A stretch of 64,000 bases of DNA, taken from MD308 sp051888795. Its GTDB lineage: Bacteria > Bacillota > Clostridia > Lachnospirales > Lachnospiraceae. The position numbers were made by a program, and so were the translations under genes. Shown piece after piece: positions 25,344-33,924 of this stretch. The stretch lies in the NCBI GenBank assembly GCA_051888795.1, contig JBJFCD010000149.1, forward strand, positions 1 to 64,000, given 5' to 3'. Within the stretch, counting starts at the first letter, position 1. Each line of letters opens with the position of its first letter. The notes beneath the pieces were generated by a model. That model saw nothing but the letters and a program-made list of their open reading frames with translations. It had not been told where the DNA came from and did no database searches.

Positions 25344-26150
25344 TTGAAGAAAAAAATTAGCTTATTATTATGTTTGCTTGTGACTGTGCTTTGCTTTACC
25401 GCATGTGGCAATAAAAGTGCTGAGAATCAATACGATGAAGCAGAGCTGGAGCAGGTGACAGAATTTCTGATAGGTTACTGCGCGGGAGCAGATGAAGAAG
25501 CTTTTGAGCAGTGGTATGGGATGTCAGATTTCGCAATTGATCTGCAGCTTACCGAAGCGCAAATCCCATTCGATGCAGATTGTTTTCTTGGTGTTCTTTC
25601 CAGTTGGCAGGCTGGAGTAGAAGAATGCGGAAATTATATTGAGCATGGTGAATATACGTATAAAGTGTCAAATGGGGATATAGAAGTTTCTACAGAAGCA
25701 ATATTTGAAGAGCGAAATGCTACAATCTCGTTTATGTTTGATGAAGATTCGAAACTTGAAAGCATGACAATCAATGCAGAGATGGGAACCGGCGAGATTC
25801 TTAAAAAGGCCGGACTGAATACATTGCTCGGAATGGGAACTGTATTTATTGTACTCATTATTATTGCGTTTATCATTTCCCTGTTTAAGTATATTCCTGC
25901 AATTCAGGAAGCTTTTTCAAAAAACAACAAAAAAGCAGAACCTGAAAAAGCAGAACCGGCAAAGATGAAACAAAATAGTCTTGCAGCTGCTTCTCCTTCA
26001 GAAAAGACGGATGATGGCGAGCTGATTGCAGTGATTGCAGCGGCAATTGCGGCAGCCAGAGCAGATGCAAAAGCAGAAGGGACAAGTACTGATGGGTTTG
26101 TAGTTAGAAGTATCAGGCGTCGTCCGTCTAATAAATGGAATTCAAAATAA
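25344..26150 (+). CDS. Na+-pumping decarboxylase gamma subunit (OadG-like) with an N-terminal lipoprotein-type domain
   Basis: The gamma subunit anchors the biotin decarboxylase complex in the membrane. This 268-residue protein is much larger than usual OadG (60-120). Residues 1-21 look like a lipoprotein signal with lipobox FTAC (Cys21); 30-150 form an acidic domain predicted outside the membrane and loosely like DUF3887 proteins; 160-182 is the single OadG membrane helix (GMGTVFIVLIIIAFIIS); then a basic/alanine-rich linker and a C-terminus with ELIAVIAAAIAAA and FVVRSIRR, as in Firmicute OadG. Start is TTG at 25344, supported by GAGGTGAGG. Gap to the upstream gene is 14 bases. Confidence 0.78.
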   Translation: MKKKISLLLCLLVTVLCFTACGNKSAENQYDEAELEQVTEFLIGYCAGADEEAFEQWYGMSDFAIDLQLTEAQIPFDADCFLGVLSSWQAGVEECGNYIEHGEYTYKVSNGDIEVSTEAIFEERNATISFMFDEDSKLESMTINAEMGTGEILKKAGLNTLLGMGTVFIVLIIIAFIISLFKYIPAIQEAFSKNNKKAEPEKAEPAKMKQNSLAAASPSEKTDDGELIAVIAAAIAAARADAKAEGTSTDGFVVRSIRRRPSNKWNSK

Positions 26151-26169
26151 ACTTTAGGAGGATATTAAG

Positions 26170-26547
26170 ATGAAAAATTATACAATCACAGTGAACGGCA
26201 ATGTATATGATGTTACAGTAGAAGAAAAAGGAGCAGGGGCAGCACCGGTTGCAGCGGCACCGGTTGCAGCAGCGCCAGTTGCAGCAGCACCGGCGGCAGT
26301 GCCGGCAGCACCGAAAGCAGCTGCAGGAGCAGGTTCTATTGAAGTGAAAGCAGGAGCTGCAGGAAAAGTATTCAAGATTGAAGCTAATGTTGGACAGAGT
26401 GTAAGCAAAGGCGATGCAGTTGTTATTATCGAAGCAATGAAGATGGAAATTCCAGTTGTGGCACCGGAAGACGGAACTGTTGCAAGTATTGAAGTTGCAG
26501 TAGGCGATCCGATTGAAGCAGGCGCAGTATTAGCAACATTAAACTAA
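26170..26547 (+). CDS. Biotin carboxyl carrier protein of the decarboxylase
   Basis: Carries CO2 on biotin between carboxyltransferase and beta pump. The 125-residue protein has a short N-terminal strand segment (1-20), an Ala-Pro-rich flexible linker (about 22-52) and a biotinyl domain with the attachment lysine 91 in EAMKMEIPV. The linker DNA contains tandem 15-base repeats. AGGAGG precedes the ATG. As it is the only carrier in the cluster, both neighbouring carboxyltransferases would have to use it or one from elsewhere in the genome. Confidence 0.93.
   Translation: MKNYTITVNGNVYDVTVEEKGAGAAPVAAAPVAAAPVAAAPAAVPAAPKAAAGAGSIEVKAGAAGKVFKIEANVGQSVSKGDAVVIIEAMKMEIPVVAPEDGTVASIEVAVGDPIEAGAVLATLN
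26242..26286 (+). repeat. Tandem 15-base repeat in the carrier linker
   Basis: Three consecutive near-identical 15-base units beginning GCACCGGTTGCAGCG encode APVAA(A) repeats of the flexible linker, with a degenerate fourth unit. Such repeats can vary in copy number between strains. Confidence 0.8.
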
Positions 26548-26604
26548 TGTGAAAAATATCAGAAGGGTATTCCTTTTGAATTGAACATGACTGGAGGTTA
26601 AAAA

Positions 26605-27759
26605 ATGGAATATATTACAACAACATTAGGAAACCTCATACAGCAGACGGCATTTCTGAATCTTACATTTGGAAATCTGATTATGATTGCTGTTGCATGT
26701 TTTTTCCTATATTTAGCAATTCGACATGGGTTCGAGCCATTGCTTCTGGTTCCTATTGCATTTGGTATGCTGCTTGTAAATATTTATCCGGATATTATGC
26801 TGCATGCAGATGAATCTGCAAATGGTGTAGGAGGATTGCTTTATTATTTCTATGTTTTGGATGAGTGGGCAATCTTACCATCCCTTATCTTCATGGGGGT
26901 TGGAGCTATGACAGACTTTGGACCGCTTATCGCCAACCCGAAGAGCTTTCTTCTGGGTGCGGCAGCACAGTTTGGTATCTTTGCGGCATATCTCGGAGCT
27001 ATGGCAATGGGATTTTCAGATAAAGCTGCTGCAGCTATTTCAATTATCGGTGGTGCAGATGGACCTACATCTATCTTCCTTGCAGGTAAACTGCAACAGA
27101 CGGCTATTATGGGGCCGATTGCGGTGGCGGCATATTCTTATATGTCACTGGTTCCTATTATCCAGCCACCTATTATGAAACTTCTCACGACAGAAAAAGA
27201 GCGTAAGATTAAGATGGAACAGCTTCGTCCGGTTTCCAAGCTGGAGAGAATCCTTTTCCCAATTATTGTTACGATTGTAGTATGTACGATCCTTCCGACG
27301 ACAGCACCTCTTGTTGGTATGCTGATGCTCGGCAATCTGTTCCGTGAGTGTGGTGTTGTAAGACAGCTTACAGAGACAGCTTCCAATGCGTTGATGTACA
27401 TTGTTGTTATCCTTCTTGGAACATCCGTTGGTGCGACGACAAGCGCGGAAGCGTTCCTGAATTGGGATACGATCAAGATCGTTATACTTGGACTTGTAGC
27501 ATTTATGTTTGGTACGGCAGCCGGAGTTCTTTTTGGAAAGCTGATGTGTATTGCAACTCATGGTAAAGTAAACCCACTGATTGGTTCTGCCGGTGTATCC
27601 GCAGTTCCGATGGCAGCCAGAGTATCTCAGAAGGTTGGAGCAGAAGCAGATCCAACGAACTTCCTTCTGATGCATGCAATGGGACCGAACGTTGCCGGGG
27701 TTATCGGTACAGCTGTAGCGGCCGGTACATTTATGGCAATTTTTGGTGTTGGAGTATAG
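26605..27759 (+). CDS. Na+-translocating decarboxylase beta subunit (OadB/MmdB)
   Basis: Membrane pump that decarboxylates carboxybiotin and exports sodium. The 384-residue protein has about nine to eleven hydrophobic segments and the conserved re-entrant loop GGADGPTSIFLAGKL with the essential aspartate at residue 152, plus the C-terminal GSAGVSAVPMAARVSQ and NVAGVIGTAVAAG segments (the second re-entrant region). TGGAGG is upstream of the ATG. Full length. Confidence 0.95.
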   Translation: MEYITTTLGNLIQQTAFLNLTFGNLIMIAVACFFLYLAIRHGFEPLLLVPIAFGMLLVNIYPDIMLHADESANGVGGLLYYFYVLDEWAILPSLIFMGVGAMTDFGPLIANPKSFLLGAAAQFGIFAAYLGAMAMGFSDKAAAAISIIGGADGPTSIFLAGKLQQTAIMGPIAVAAYSYMSLVPIIQPPIMKLLTTEKERKIKMEQLRPVSKLERILFPIIVTIVVCTILPTTAPLVGMLMLGNLFRECGVVRQLTETASNALMYIVVILLGTSVGATTSAEAFLNWDTIKIVILGLVAFMFGTAAGVLFGKLMCIATHGKVNPLIGSAGVSAVPMAARVSQKVGAEADPTNFLLMHAMGPNVAGVIGTAVAAGTFMAIFGVGV

Positions 27760-27818
27760 TGATATATGCCTTTTAGGCAGGCGAGATATTTCGCTTACAA
27801 TTTTATGGAGGATATAAA

Positions 27819-29234
27819 ATGGCAGAAATAGAGAAAAAACCAATTAAGATTACAGAAACGATTCTGCGTGATGCTCATCAGTCTCTGATTGCAACACGTA
27901 TGACAACGGAACAGATGCTCCCGATTGTTGAAAAGATGGATAAAGTCGGTTACCATTCTGTAGAGTGCTGGGGTGGTGCTACATTTGATGCATCTTTACG
28001 TTTCCTTAAAGAAGATCCATGGGAGAGACTTCGTAAATTCCGTGATGGCTTTAAAAATACAAAACTTCAGATGCTGTTCCGTGGACAGAATATCCTTGGA
28101 TATCGTCCATATGCAGATGATGTTGTAGAATATTTTGTTCAGAAATCAGTTGCAAACGGTATTGATATCATTCGTATTTTTGACTGTCTGAACGATCTTC
28201 GTAACCTGCAGACGGCAGTTACAGCAGCAAATAAAGAGAAAGCCCATGCTCAGGTAGCACTTTCCTATACATTGGGCGATGCATATACAATGGATTACTG
28301 GGTAGATATTGCAAAGAGAATTGAAGATATGGGTGCAAATTCTATCTGTATCAAGGATATGGCCGGACTGTTAGTTCCATATAAAGCAACAGAATTGATT
28401 GGTGCTTTGAAAGATGCAGTTGATCTTCCTATTCAGCTTCATACACATTACACTTCAGGTGTTGCGTCTATGACATATCTGAAAGCAGTAGAGGCCGGTG
28501 TTGATGTTATTGATACAGCAATGTCACCATTCGCACTTGGTACTTCTCAGCCTGCAACAGAAGTTATGGTAGAGACATTTAAAGGAACACCGTATGATAC
28601 AGGATTTGACCAGAATCTTCTTGCTGAGATTGCTGATTACTTCCGCCCAATCCGTGACGAAGCACTTGACAGCGGTCTTCTGAATCCAAAGAATATGGGT
28701 GTTAATATTAAGACTCTGCTTTATCAGGTACCGGGTGGAATGCTTTCTAACCTGACATCACAGCTCAAAGAACAGAATGCAGAAGATAAATATTATGAGG
28801 TTCTTGAGGAAGTTCCGAGAGTTCGTAAAGACCTTGGAGAACCACCACTTGTAACACCGTCTTCACAGATTGTAGGTACACAGGCTGTATTTAATGTTCT
28901 TATGGGTGAGCGTTACAAGATGGCTACAAAAGAGACAAAAGATATCTTAAGTGGAAAATATGGTGCAACTGTTAAGCCTTTCGATGAAGAAGTAAGAAAG
29001 AAAGTTCTTGGCGATGATGCGGAAATCATCACATGCCGTCCGGCTGATTTGATTCCGGATGAGCTTGATACACTGAGAAATGAGATGGCAGAGTGGAGCC
29101 AGCAGGATGAAGATGTATTATCCTATGCTTTGTTCCCTCAGGTTGCTATGGATTTCTTTAAATACCGTGAAGCACAGCAGACAAAAGTTGATCAGACACT
29201 GGCTGATACAGAAAATGGAAGTTATCCGGTTTAG
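27819..29234 (+). CDS. oadA: Oxaloacetate decarboxylase / pyruvate-type carboxyltransferase subunit (OadA without biotin domain)
   Basis: Carboxyltransferase that moves CO2 between oxaloacetate/pyruvate and biotin. The 471-residue protein has TETILRDAHQSL (metal ligand Asp18), the catalytic lysine region CIKDMAG (Lys179) and metal ligands His208/His210 in LHTHYTSG, followed by the PYC_OADA helical domain (LLYQVPGGMLSNL). The C-terminal biotinyl domain of classical OadA is absent; the carrier is the separate gene at 26170. This also matches the 5S subunit of transcarboxylase. GGAGG lies 8 bases before the ATG; a strong terminator follows. Confidence 0.92.
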   Translation: MAEIEKKPIKITETILRDAHQSLIATRMTTEQMLPIVEKMDKVGYHSVECWGGATFDASLRFLKEDPWERLRKFRDGFKNTKLQMLFRGQNILGYRPYADDVVEYFVQKSVANGIDIIRIFDCLNDLRNLQTAVTAANKEKAHAQVALSYTLGDAYTMDYWVDIAKRIEDMGANSICIKDMAGLLVPYKATELIGALKDAVDLPIQLHTHYTSGVASMTYLKAVEAGVDVIDTAMSPFALGTSQPATEVMVETFKGTPYDTGFDQNLLAEIADYFRPIRDEALDSGLLNPKNMGVNIKTLLYQVPGGMLSNLTSQLKEQNAEDKYYEVLEEVPRVRKDLGEPPLVTPSSQIVGTQAVFNVLMGERYKMATKETKDILSGKYGATVKPFDEEVRKKVLGDDAEIITCRPADLIPDELDTLRNEMAEWSQQDEDVLSYALFPQVAMDFFKYREAQQTKVDQTLADTENGSYPV

Positions 29235-29273
29235 GACGTTACGCTTTACCTCAGCTAGTGCACGAAACTATAG

Positions 29274-29325
29274 GAGCCCGGAATAGTAATGAATATTCAT
29301 TGCTATTCCGGGCTCTAACATTTTT
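29274..29325 (+). terminator. Terminator after the decarboxylase cluster
   Basis: GAGCCCGGAATAG pairs with CTATTCCGGGCTC and the stem continues inward through AATGAA/TTCATT, about 20 pairs; CATTTTTCTTT follows. Confidence 0.9.
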
Positions 29326-29335
29326 CTTTCTCTAC

Positions 29336-29364
29336 TTGAATATTCCATGATTCCAATCTATAAT
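29336..29364 (+). promoter_or_regulatory. Promoter of the rpiR-type regulator operon
   Basis: TTGAAT (29336-29341), 17-base spacer, perfect TATAAT (29359-29364), 64 bases before the start codon. Confidence 0.72.
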
Positions 29365-29427
29365 ATATAAGATATGTTATCTTGAGGGAGATTATTCCCA
29401 TTTGAATTTTAAAAGGACGATTTTACT

Positions 29428-30360
29428 ATGGGAAATAAAAATGAGTTATTTCAAAAACTCGAAAAGAACTATAAAAAATTCAGCAAAGGACAAAAAAAAT
29501 TAGCGGATTTTATTCGTGAGGATTACGATAAGGCTGCGTTTCTGACTGCTGCAAAGATGGGTGAGGAAGTAGGAGTGAGTGAATCTACTGTTGTGAGATT
29601 TGCAACTGCTCTTGGATATGATGGATATCCGGAATTCCAGAAAGCCCTTGGAGAACTTGTGAGAACTAAGCTTAACTCTATACAGAGGATGGAAGTTACT
29701 TATGGGCGCATCAGTCAGAGCGAGATTTTAAAAACGGTGCTTCAGTCTGATATTGAAAAGATTAAGCTTACTTTGGCGTCAATGGATCATGAGGCATTTG
29801 AGTTGGCTGTGGATACAATTTTGAATGCGAAAAAGATTTATGTAATCGGAATCAGAAGCTGTGCGCCTCTGGCAAGTTTTTTGAGTTTTTATCTGAATCT
29901 TATCTGTGATAATGTTATTGCGGTTAATACAAACAGTTCCAGTGAGATTTTTGAACAACTTATAAGAATTGATGAGAATGATGTTATTATTGGTATTAGT
30001 TTTCCGAGATATTCTATGCGAACCTTAAAAGCGCTTGAGTTCGCAAGTAATCGAAAGGCGAAAGTAATTACACTTACAGATAGTGTGCATTCTCCAATGA
30101 CTTTATATTCTTCCTGTAACCTGATCGCTCGAAGCGATATGGCTTCTATCGTAGATTCGTTAGTGGCGCCATTAAGTGTGGTAAATGCGCTTGTAGTGGC
30201 TTTATGTATGAAAAAACAGGATGAAGTAATTGAAACGTTGGAAACGCTTGAGGATATCTGGGATGAATATCAGGTTTACAGCAAAGATGAATTAAACATG
30301 ATTGGTGATAAAGTGGAATTTTCAGACTCGTTGGAAAGCGAAGAGGAACAGTATGAGTAA
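29428..30360 (+). CDS. MurR/RpiR family transcriptional regulator
   Basis: Sugar-phosphate-responsive DNA-binding protein. The 310-residue protein has an N-terminal HTH_6 domain (about 10-80; KMGEEVGVSESTVVRFATALGYDGYPEFQ is the recognition region) and a C-terminal SIS domain (about 125-265; YVIGIRSCAPLASFLSFYL, VIGISFPRYS). The ligand and target genes are unknown; neighbours are housekeeping genes rather than a sugar operon. AAAGGACG lies upstream of the ATG. The flavoprotein gene begins inside its last codons, so the two are coupled. Confidence 0.92.
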   Translation: MGNKNELFQKLEKNYKKFSKGQKKLADFIREDYDKAAFLTAAKMGEEVGVSESTVVRFATALGYDGYPEFQKALGELVRTKLNSIQRMEVTYGRISQSEILKTVLQSDIEKIKLTLASMDHEAFELAVDTILNAKKIYVIGIRSCAPLASFLSFYLNLICDNVIAVNTNSSSEIFEQLIRIDENDVIIGISFPRYSMRTLKALEFASNRKAKVITLTDSVHSPMTLYSSCNLIARSDMASIVDSLVAPLSVVNALVVALCMKKQDEVIETLETLEDIWDEYQVYSKDELNMIGDKVEFSDSLESEEEQYE

Positions 30361-31591
30361 AGTATTGATTGCAGGCGGAGGAGCTGCCGGAATGTTTGCT
30401 GCTGTCACTGCGGCAAGAAATGGGCATGATGTTCATGTATATGAGAAAAATGAAAAGTTAGGGAAGAAGCTTTATATTACAGGGAAAGGAAGATGCAATC
30501 TTACAAATGCCTGTGATATGGAAACGCTATTTGCGTCTGTGGTCAGTAATTCCAAATTTATGTACAGTAGTTTTTACGGATGCACAAACCAGAATGTGAT
30601 AGATTTTTTTGAAGAAATAGGTCTGAAAACTAAGATAGAACGAGGCGAAAGAGTTTTCCCAAAATCAGATCATTCTTCTGATGTGATCCGATGTCTTGAA
30701 CAGGAAATGAAACGGCTTGGAGTGCATGTTTATCTTCGGACAGAAATAAAAAGCGTGGAAGAAGAAAACGGATGTTTCAGCCATATTGTACTTGCGGGCG
30801 GAAGAAAAATCAAAGGAGATGCTTGTATTATAGCAACCGGCGGTCTTTCCTATCCCACAACCGGTTCCACCGGTGACGGGTATCGATTTGCTGAAAAACT
30901 GGGACATACTGTAAAAGAATGTATGCCGTCGCTTGTCCCGATGGAAGTAAAAGAGCCATGGGTAACGGAACTTCAGGGATTATCGCTTCGCAATGTAGAG
31001 GCAACAGTTTATGATGGGAAGAAGAAGGTATATCAGGAATTTGGAGAAATGCTTTTTACTCATTACGGGGTGAGCGGACCGCTTATGCTCAGTGCGAGCA
31101 GTTATGCAGGAAAGAAACTTTTGCAACGACCTCTTACACTTGAAATTGATCTGAAACCGGCCCTCAGTATAGAAGCTTTGGATAAAAGGGTATTGAGAGA
31201 TTTCGAAGAAAATCATAATAGACAGTTTAAAAATGCAATTGGGAAATTATTCCCCGCCAAGCTGGTTCCGGTTATGATAGAATTAAGCGGAATTGATTCC
31301 GAAAAGAAAGTGAATGTGATTTCCAGAGAAGAAAGAAACGAATTTGTTCATCTGATCAAACATTTTACGATGACGCTTACCGGACTCAGGGATTATAATG
31401 AGGCCATTATAACAAAAGGCGGCGTAAAAACAAAAGAAATTGATCCGGGAACAATGGAGTCAAAATTAGTAAAAGGATTATATTTTGTGGGGGAAGTTCT
31501 GGATCTCGATGCGCTGACCGGAGGATTTAATCTTCAGATTGCATGGTCAACAGCATATGCTGCAGGCGTTGCTGTAAATAGCATAATTTAA
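30353..31591 (+). CDS. NAD(P)/FAD-dependent oxidoreductase, HI0933/BaiN-like flavoprotein
   Basis: A 412-residue flavoprotein with the N-terminal dinucleotide-binding loop VLIAGGGAAGMFAAVTAA, followed by the family stretches KLGKKLYITGKGRCNLTN and ATGGLSYPTTGSTGDGYRFAEKLGH, and the C-terminal GEVLDLDALTGGFNLQIAWSTG-like segment (here WSTAYAAG). The family is near-universal and mostly uncharacterised; one member, BaiN, has been linked to bile-acid reduction, but there is no bai context here so I do not transfer that name. ATG 30353 overlaps the regulator's stop by 8 bases. It heads the conserved flavoprotein-cmk-ispH neighbourhood of clostridia. Confidence 0.9.
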   Translation: MSKVLIAGGGAAGMFAAVTAARNGHDVHVYEKNEKLGKKLYITGKGRCNLTNACDMETLFASVVSNSKFMYSSFYGCTNQNVIDFFEEIGLKTKIERGERVFPKSDHSSDVIRCLEQEMKRLGVHVYLRTEIKSVEEENGCFSHIVLAGGRKIKGDACIIATGGLSYPTTGSTGDGYRFAEKLGHTVKECMPSLVPMEVKEPWVTELQGLSLRNVEATVYDGKKKVYQEFGEMLFTHYGVSGPLMLSASSYAGKKLLQRPLTLEIDLKPALSIEALDKRVLRDFEENHNRQFKNAIGKLFPAKLVPVMIELSGIDSEKKVNVISREERNEFVHLIKHFTMTLTGLRDYNEAIITKGGVKTKEIDPGTMESKLVKGLYFVGEVLDLDALTGGFNLQIAWSTAYAAGVAVNSII

Positions 31592-31629
31592 ACTTAATTG
31601 AAAATATATTTTGACAGGAGGAACACAGC

Positions 31630-32331
31630 ATGGATGAAAACAAGAAGACAAGAAAGAAACTGGGAGAAAGGAAAGTTGAAAACGAGGAAGTAAAAAAAGT
31701 AGAAAACAAACCCAGGGATCGTAAAATAAAAGATATCCGTTTTGAGGCTCAATATAAAGAGACAAAGGAAGTGCTCACCAAGGTATGTACTCTTTACCAT
31801 TCTGATAAAGCGGACATTAATTTTCGCATGGTGGCATTTATATTTGTACCGTTTGTTGTACTGGTAATGTACATAAATGGGAGTTTTGCGGGGGGAACAA
31901 CTTCAGAGTTGGTTGTTTTCTTTGTAAAAGCGATTGTAGCATGGGTTGCTTCGTTTTTTGTTGCTAAGATCTGCAGCAGAACACTCGGGAAAAAATATGC
32001 TGAATTATCCGGCAGAGGTGATGCAGAAGAGCTGTTTAACAGACGTATTTCGTTAAGAAAAGGGGAATTGCTTGATGTTTATATGTGTTTTGGTGAAGAG
32101 AGCTTTCAGAATATAACAAAGACTCTTACAAAAACCTATAGGTATGCAAATGTTACAAGACTTATTGAAAATGATGATTCTATGGCAATAGTTGTTCTTA
32201 ATCCTGAAACAGGTGAGAAAGGGCTTCACGGATTCCCGAAAGACACACTTACAAATGGAGATGCTGACACGTTGAGAACATTTCTGGAGGAAAGGTGTCC
32301 GGGCGCAAAAAAAGGATTTATTAAATATTAG
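31630..32331 (+). CDS. Membrane protein of unknown function, YcxB-like C-terminus
   Basis: Not firmly recognised. The 233-residue protein has a strongly charged N-terminus (1-45, Lys/Glu-rich), two membrane segments (about 68-86 and 92-112), and a cytoplasmic C-terminal domain (about 120-233) with alternating strands ending in FLEERCPGAK, which resembles the end of YcxB-like domains. It lies in the flavoprotein-cmk interval on the same strand with short gaps, so it is probably part of that operon. GGAGGAACACAGC precedes the ATG. Function unknown. Confidence 0.7.
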   Translation: MDENKKTRKKLGERKVENEEVKKVENKPRDRKIKDIRFEAQYKETKEVLTKVCTLYHSDKADINFRMVAFIFVPFVVLVMYINGSFAGGTTSELVVFFVKAIVAWVASFFVAKICSRTLGKKYAELSGRGDAEELFNRRISLRKGELLDVYMCFGEESFQNITKTLTKTYRYANVTRLIENDDSMAIVVLNPETGEKGLHGFPKDTLTNGDADTLRTFLEERCPGAKKGFIKY

Positions 32332-32354
32332 TTATATAGAAGGAGAAATGAGAA

Positions 32355-33011
32355 ATGGGATATAATGTGGCAATTGACGGGCCTGCAGGAGCGGGGAAAA
32401 GTACTATAGCGAAACTGGTTGCGAAAGAAAAGGGATATATTTACGTTGATACAGGGGCAATGTACCGTGGGCTTGCAATTCACTTTCTTGATAAGGGAAT
32501 TCATGCAGAAGAGACAGATAAGATTATTGAAGCTTGTAAAGATGCGGAAGTAACGATACAGTATGAGGATGGGGTTCAGCAAGTGTACCTGAATGGAAAA
32601 AACATTACAGATCGTCTTCGAGATGAAGAAGTTGGAAATATGGCTTCAAAAAGTTCTCCGATCCCTGAAGTGAGAGCGAAACTTCTGGAACTTCAACAAG
32701 GTCTCGCAAAAACACAGGATGTCATTATGGATGGAAGAGATATTGGTACTTGTGTGCTTCCGAATGCAGACGTAAAGATTTTTTTGACAGCAAGTGTTGA
32801 GACCCGTGCCAAGAGACGGTTTGATGAGCTCAAAGAAAAAGGAGTAGAATGTAGTCTGGACGAAATATCCAAAGATATTGCAGAACGTGATGAGCGAGAT
32901 ATGACGAGAGAGATTGCACCGCTCAGACAGGCGGAAGATGCAGTACTTGTAGACAGCTCCAACATGACAATTGAAGAAGTTGTAGCCGCAATCACCTCCC
33001 TCTGCAAATAA
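32355..33011 (+). CDS. cmk: Cytidylate kinase
   Basis: Phosphorylates CMP/dCMP with ATP. The 218-residue protein has the P-loop DGPAGAGKSTIAK, the DTGAMYRG substrate motif and the DGRDIGTCVLP segment that contacts the cytosine nucleotide, followed by the LID region. Length is standard. AGGAGAAATGAGAA precedes the ATG. cmk-ispH-S1 is a conserved clostridial order. Confidence 0.96.
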   Translation: MGYNVAIDGPAGAGKSTIAKLVAKEKGYIYVDTGAMYRGLAIHFLDKGIHAEETDKIIEACKDAEVTIQYEDGVQQVYLNGKNITDRLRDEEVGNMASKSSPIPEVRAKLLELQQGLAKTQDVIMDGRDIGTCVLPNADVKIFLTASVETRAKRRFDELKEKGVECSLDEISKDIAERDERDMTREIAPLRQAEDAVLVDSSNMTIEEVVAAITSLCK

Positions 33012-33066
33012 TATGGCAGAGCCTCGGGGAAGGAATCTCCAACATTTTCTTGAAAGAGGTTAAATT

Positions 33067-33924
33067 ATGAATGTGAAATTAGCGAAAACAGCCGGCTTCT
33101 GTTTTGGTGTGAAGCGTGCTGTAGATACAGTTTATACACAGATAAAAGAACAAAAAGGTGAAAAAATCTATACTTATGGGCCGATCATTCATAATGATGA
33201 AGTAATTAAAGATCTGGAACAGCAGGGTGTGACTGTCTTAAAGAGTCTCGAAGAATTAAAAAGTCTTTCGGAAGGGACAGTTATTATCCGGTCTCACGGT
33301 GTTCCGAAATATGTTTGTGAGCTTCTGGATGAAAAGGGAATCCGTTATGTTGATGCAACCTGCCCTTTTGTAAAAAAGATTCATAAGATTGTACAGGAAG
33401 AGAGTCAGAAGGGATCCCATATTATTATTATCGGAAATGATACACATCCAGAAGTGGAAGGAATCCGCGGCTGGGCCGGCAGCGCTGTAACTGTGATCCA
33501 AAATGCAGAGGAAGCACAGGATTTTTATCTGGAGGATGCAAAACAAAAATTGTGTATTGTTTCACAAACGACATTTAATTACAATAAATTTAAAGAATTA
33601 GTTGAAATTATCACTGAAAAGGGGTATGATATAATTGTTTTAAATACGATTTGTAATGCCACGAAAGAACGGCAGGAAGAGGCTCGTGACATTGCATCTG
33701 AAGTGGAGGCTATGATTGTTATTGGTGACAGGAAGAGTTCCAACACTCAGAAGTTATTTGAAATATGCAGTAATGCATGTGCGGATACGTACTATATACA
33801 GACACTTGACGATTTGAATGGGAATCAATTAAGGTCCGTGGAAACAGTAGGTATTACAGCAGGGGCATCCACGCCCAATAATATAATTGAGGAGGTTCAA
33901 AATTATGTCAGAATTAACTTTTGA
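33067..33924 (+). CDS. ispH: 4-hydroxy-3-methylbut-2-enyl diphosphate reductase
   Basis: Last step of the MEP isoprenoid pathway: makes IPP and DMAPP using a [4Fe-4S] cluster. The 285-residue protein shows the three cluster cysteines in AGFCFGVKRA, DATCPFVKK and NTICNATKERQ, and the substrate-binding histidines in IIHNDEV, IRSHGV and GNDTHPEV. In many clostridia IspH is fused to the S1 protein that follows; here they are separate genes overlapping by 20 bases in different frames. RBS AAAGAGG. Confidence 0.96.
   Translation: MNVKLAKTAGFCFGVKRAVDTVYTQIKEQKGEKIYTYGPIIHNDEVIKDLEQQGVTVLKSLEELKSLSEGTVIIRSHGVPKYVCELLDEKGIRYVDATCPFVKKIHKIVQEESQKGSHIIIIGNDTHPEVEGIRGWAGSAVTVIQNAEEAQDFYLEDAKQKLCIVSQTTFNYNKFKELVEIITEKGYDIIVLNTICNATKERQEEARDIASEVEAMIVIGDRKSSNTQKLFEICSNACADTYYIQTLDDLNGNQLRSVETVGITAGASTPNNIIEEVQNYVRINF

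Noticed and set aside
26178..26408. Minus-strand alanine-rich frame opposite the biotin carrier
   Set aside because: It mirrors the Ala-Pro repeat on the other strand; there is no RBS and the plus-strand gene is certain.
30353..31591. Bile-acid reductase BaiN
   Set aside because: The protein is of that family, but the family is near-universal and no bai genes are nearby; a bile-acid role cannot be supported.
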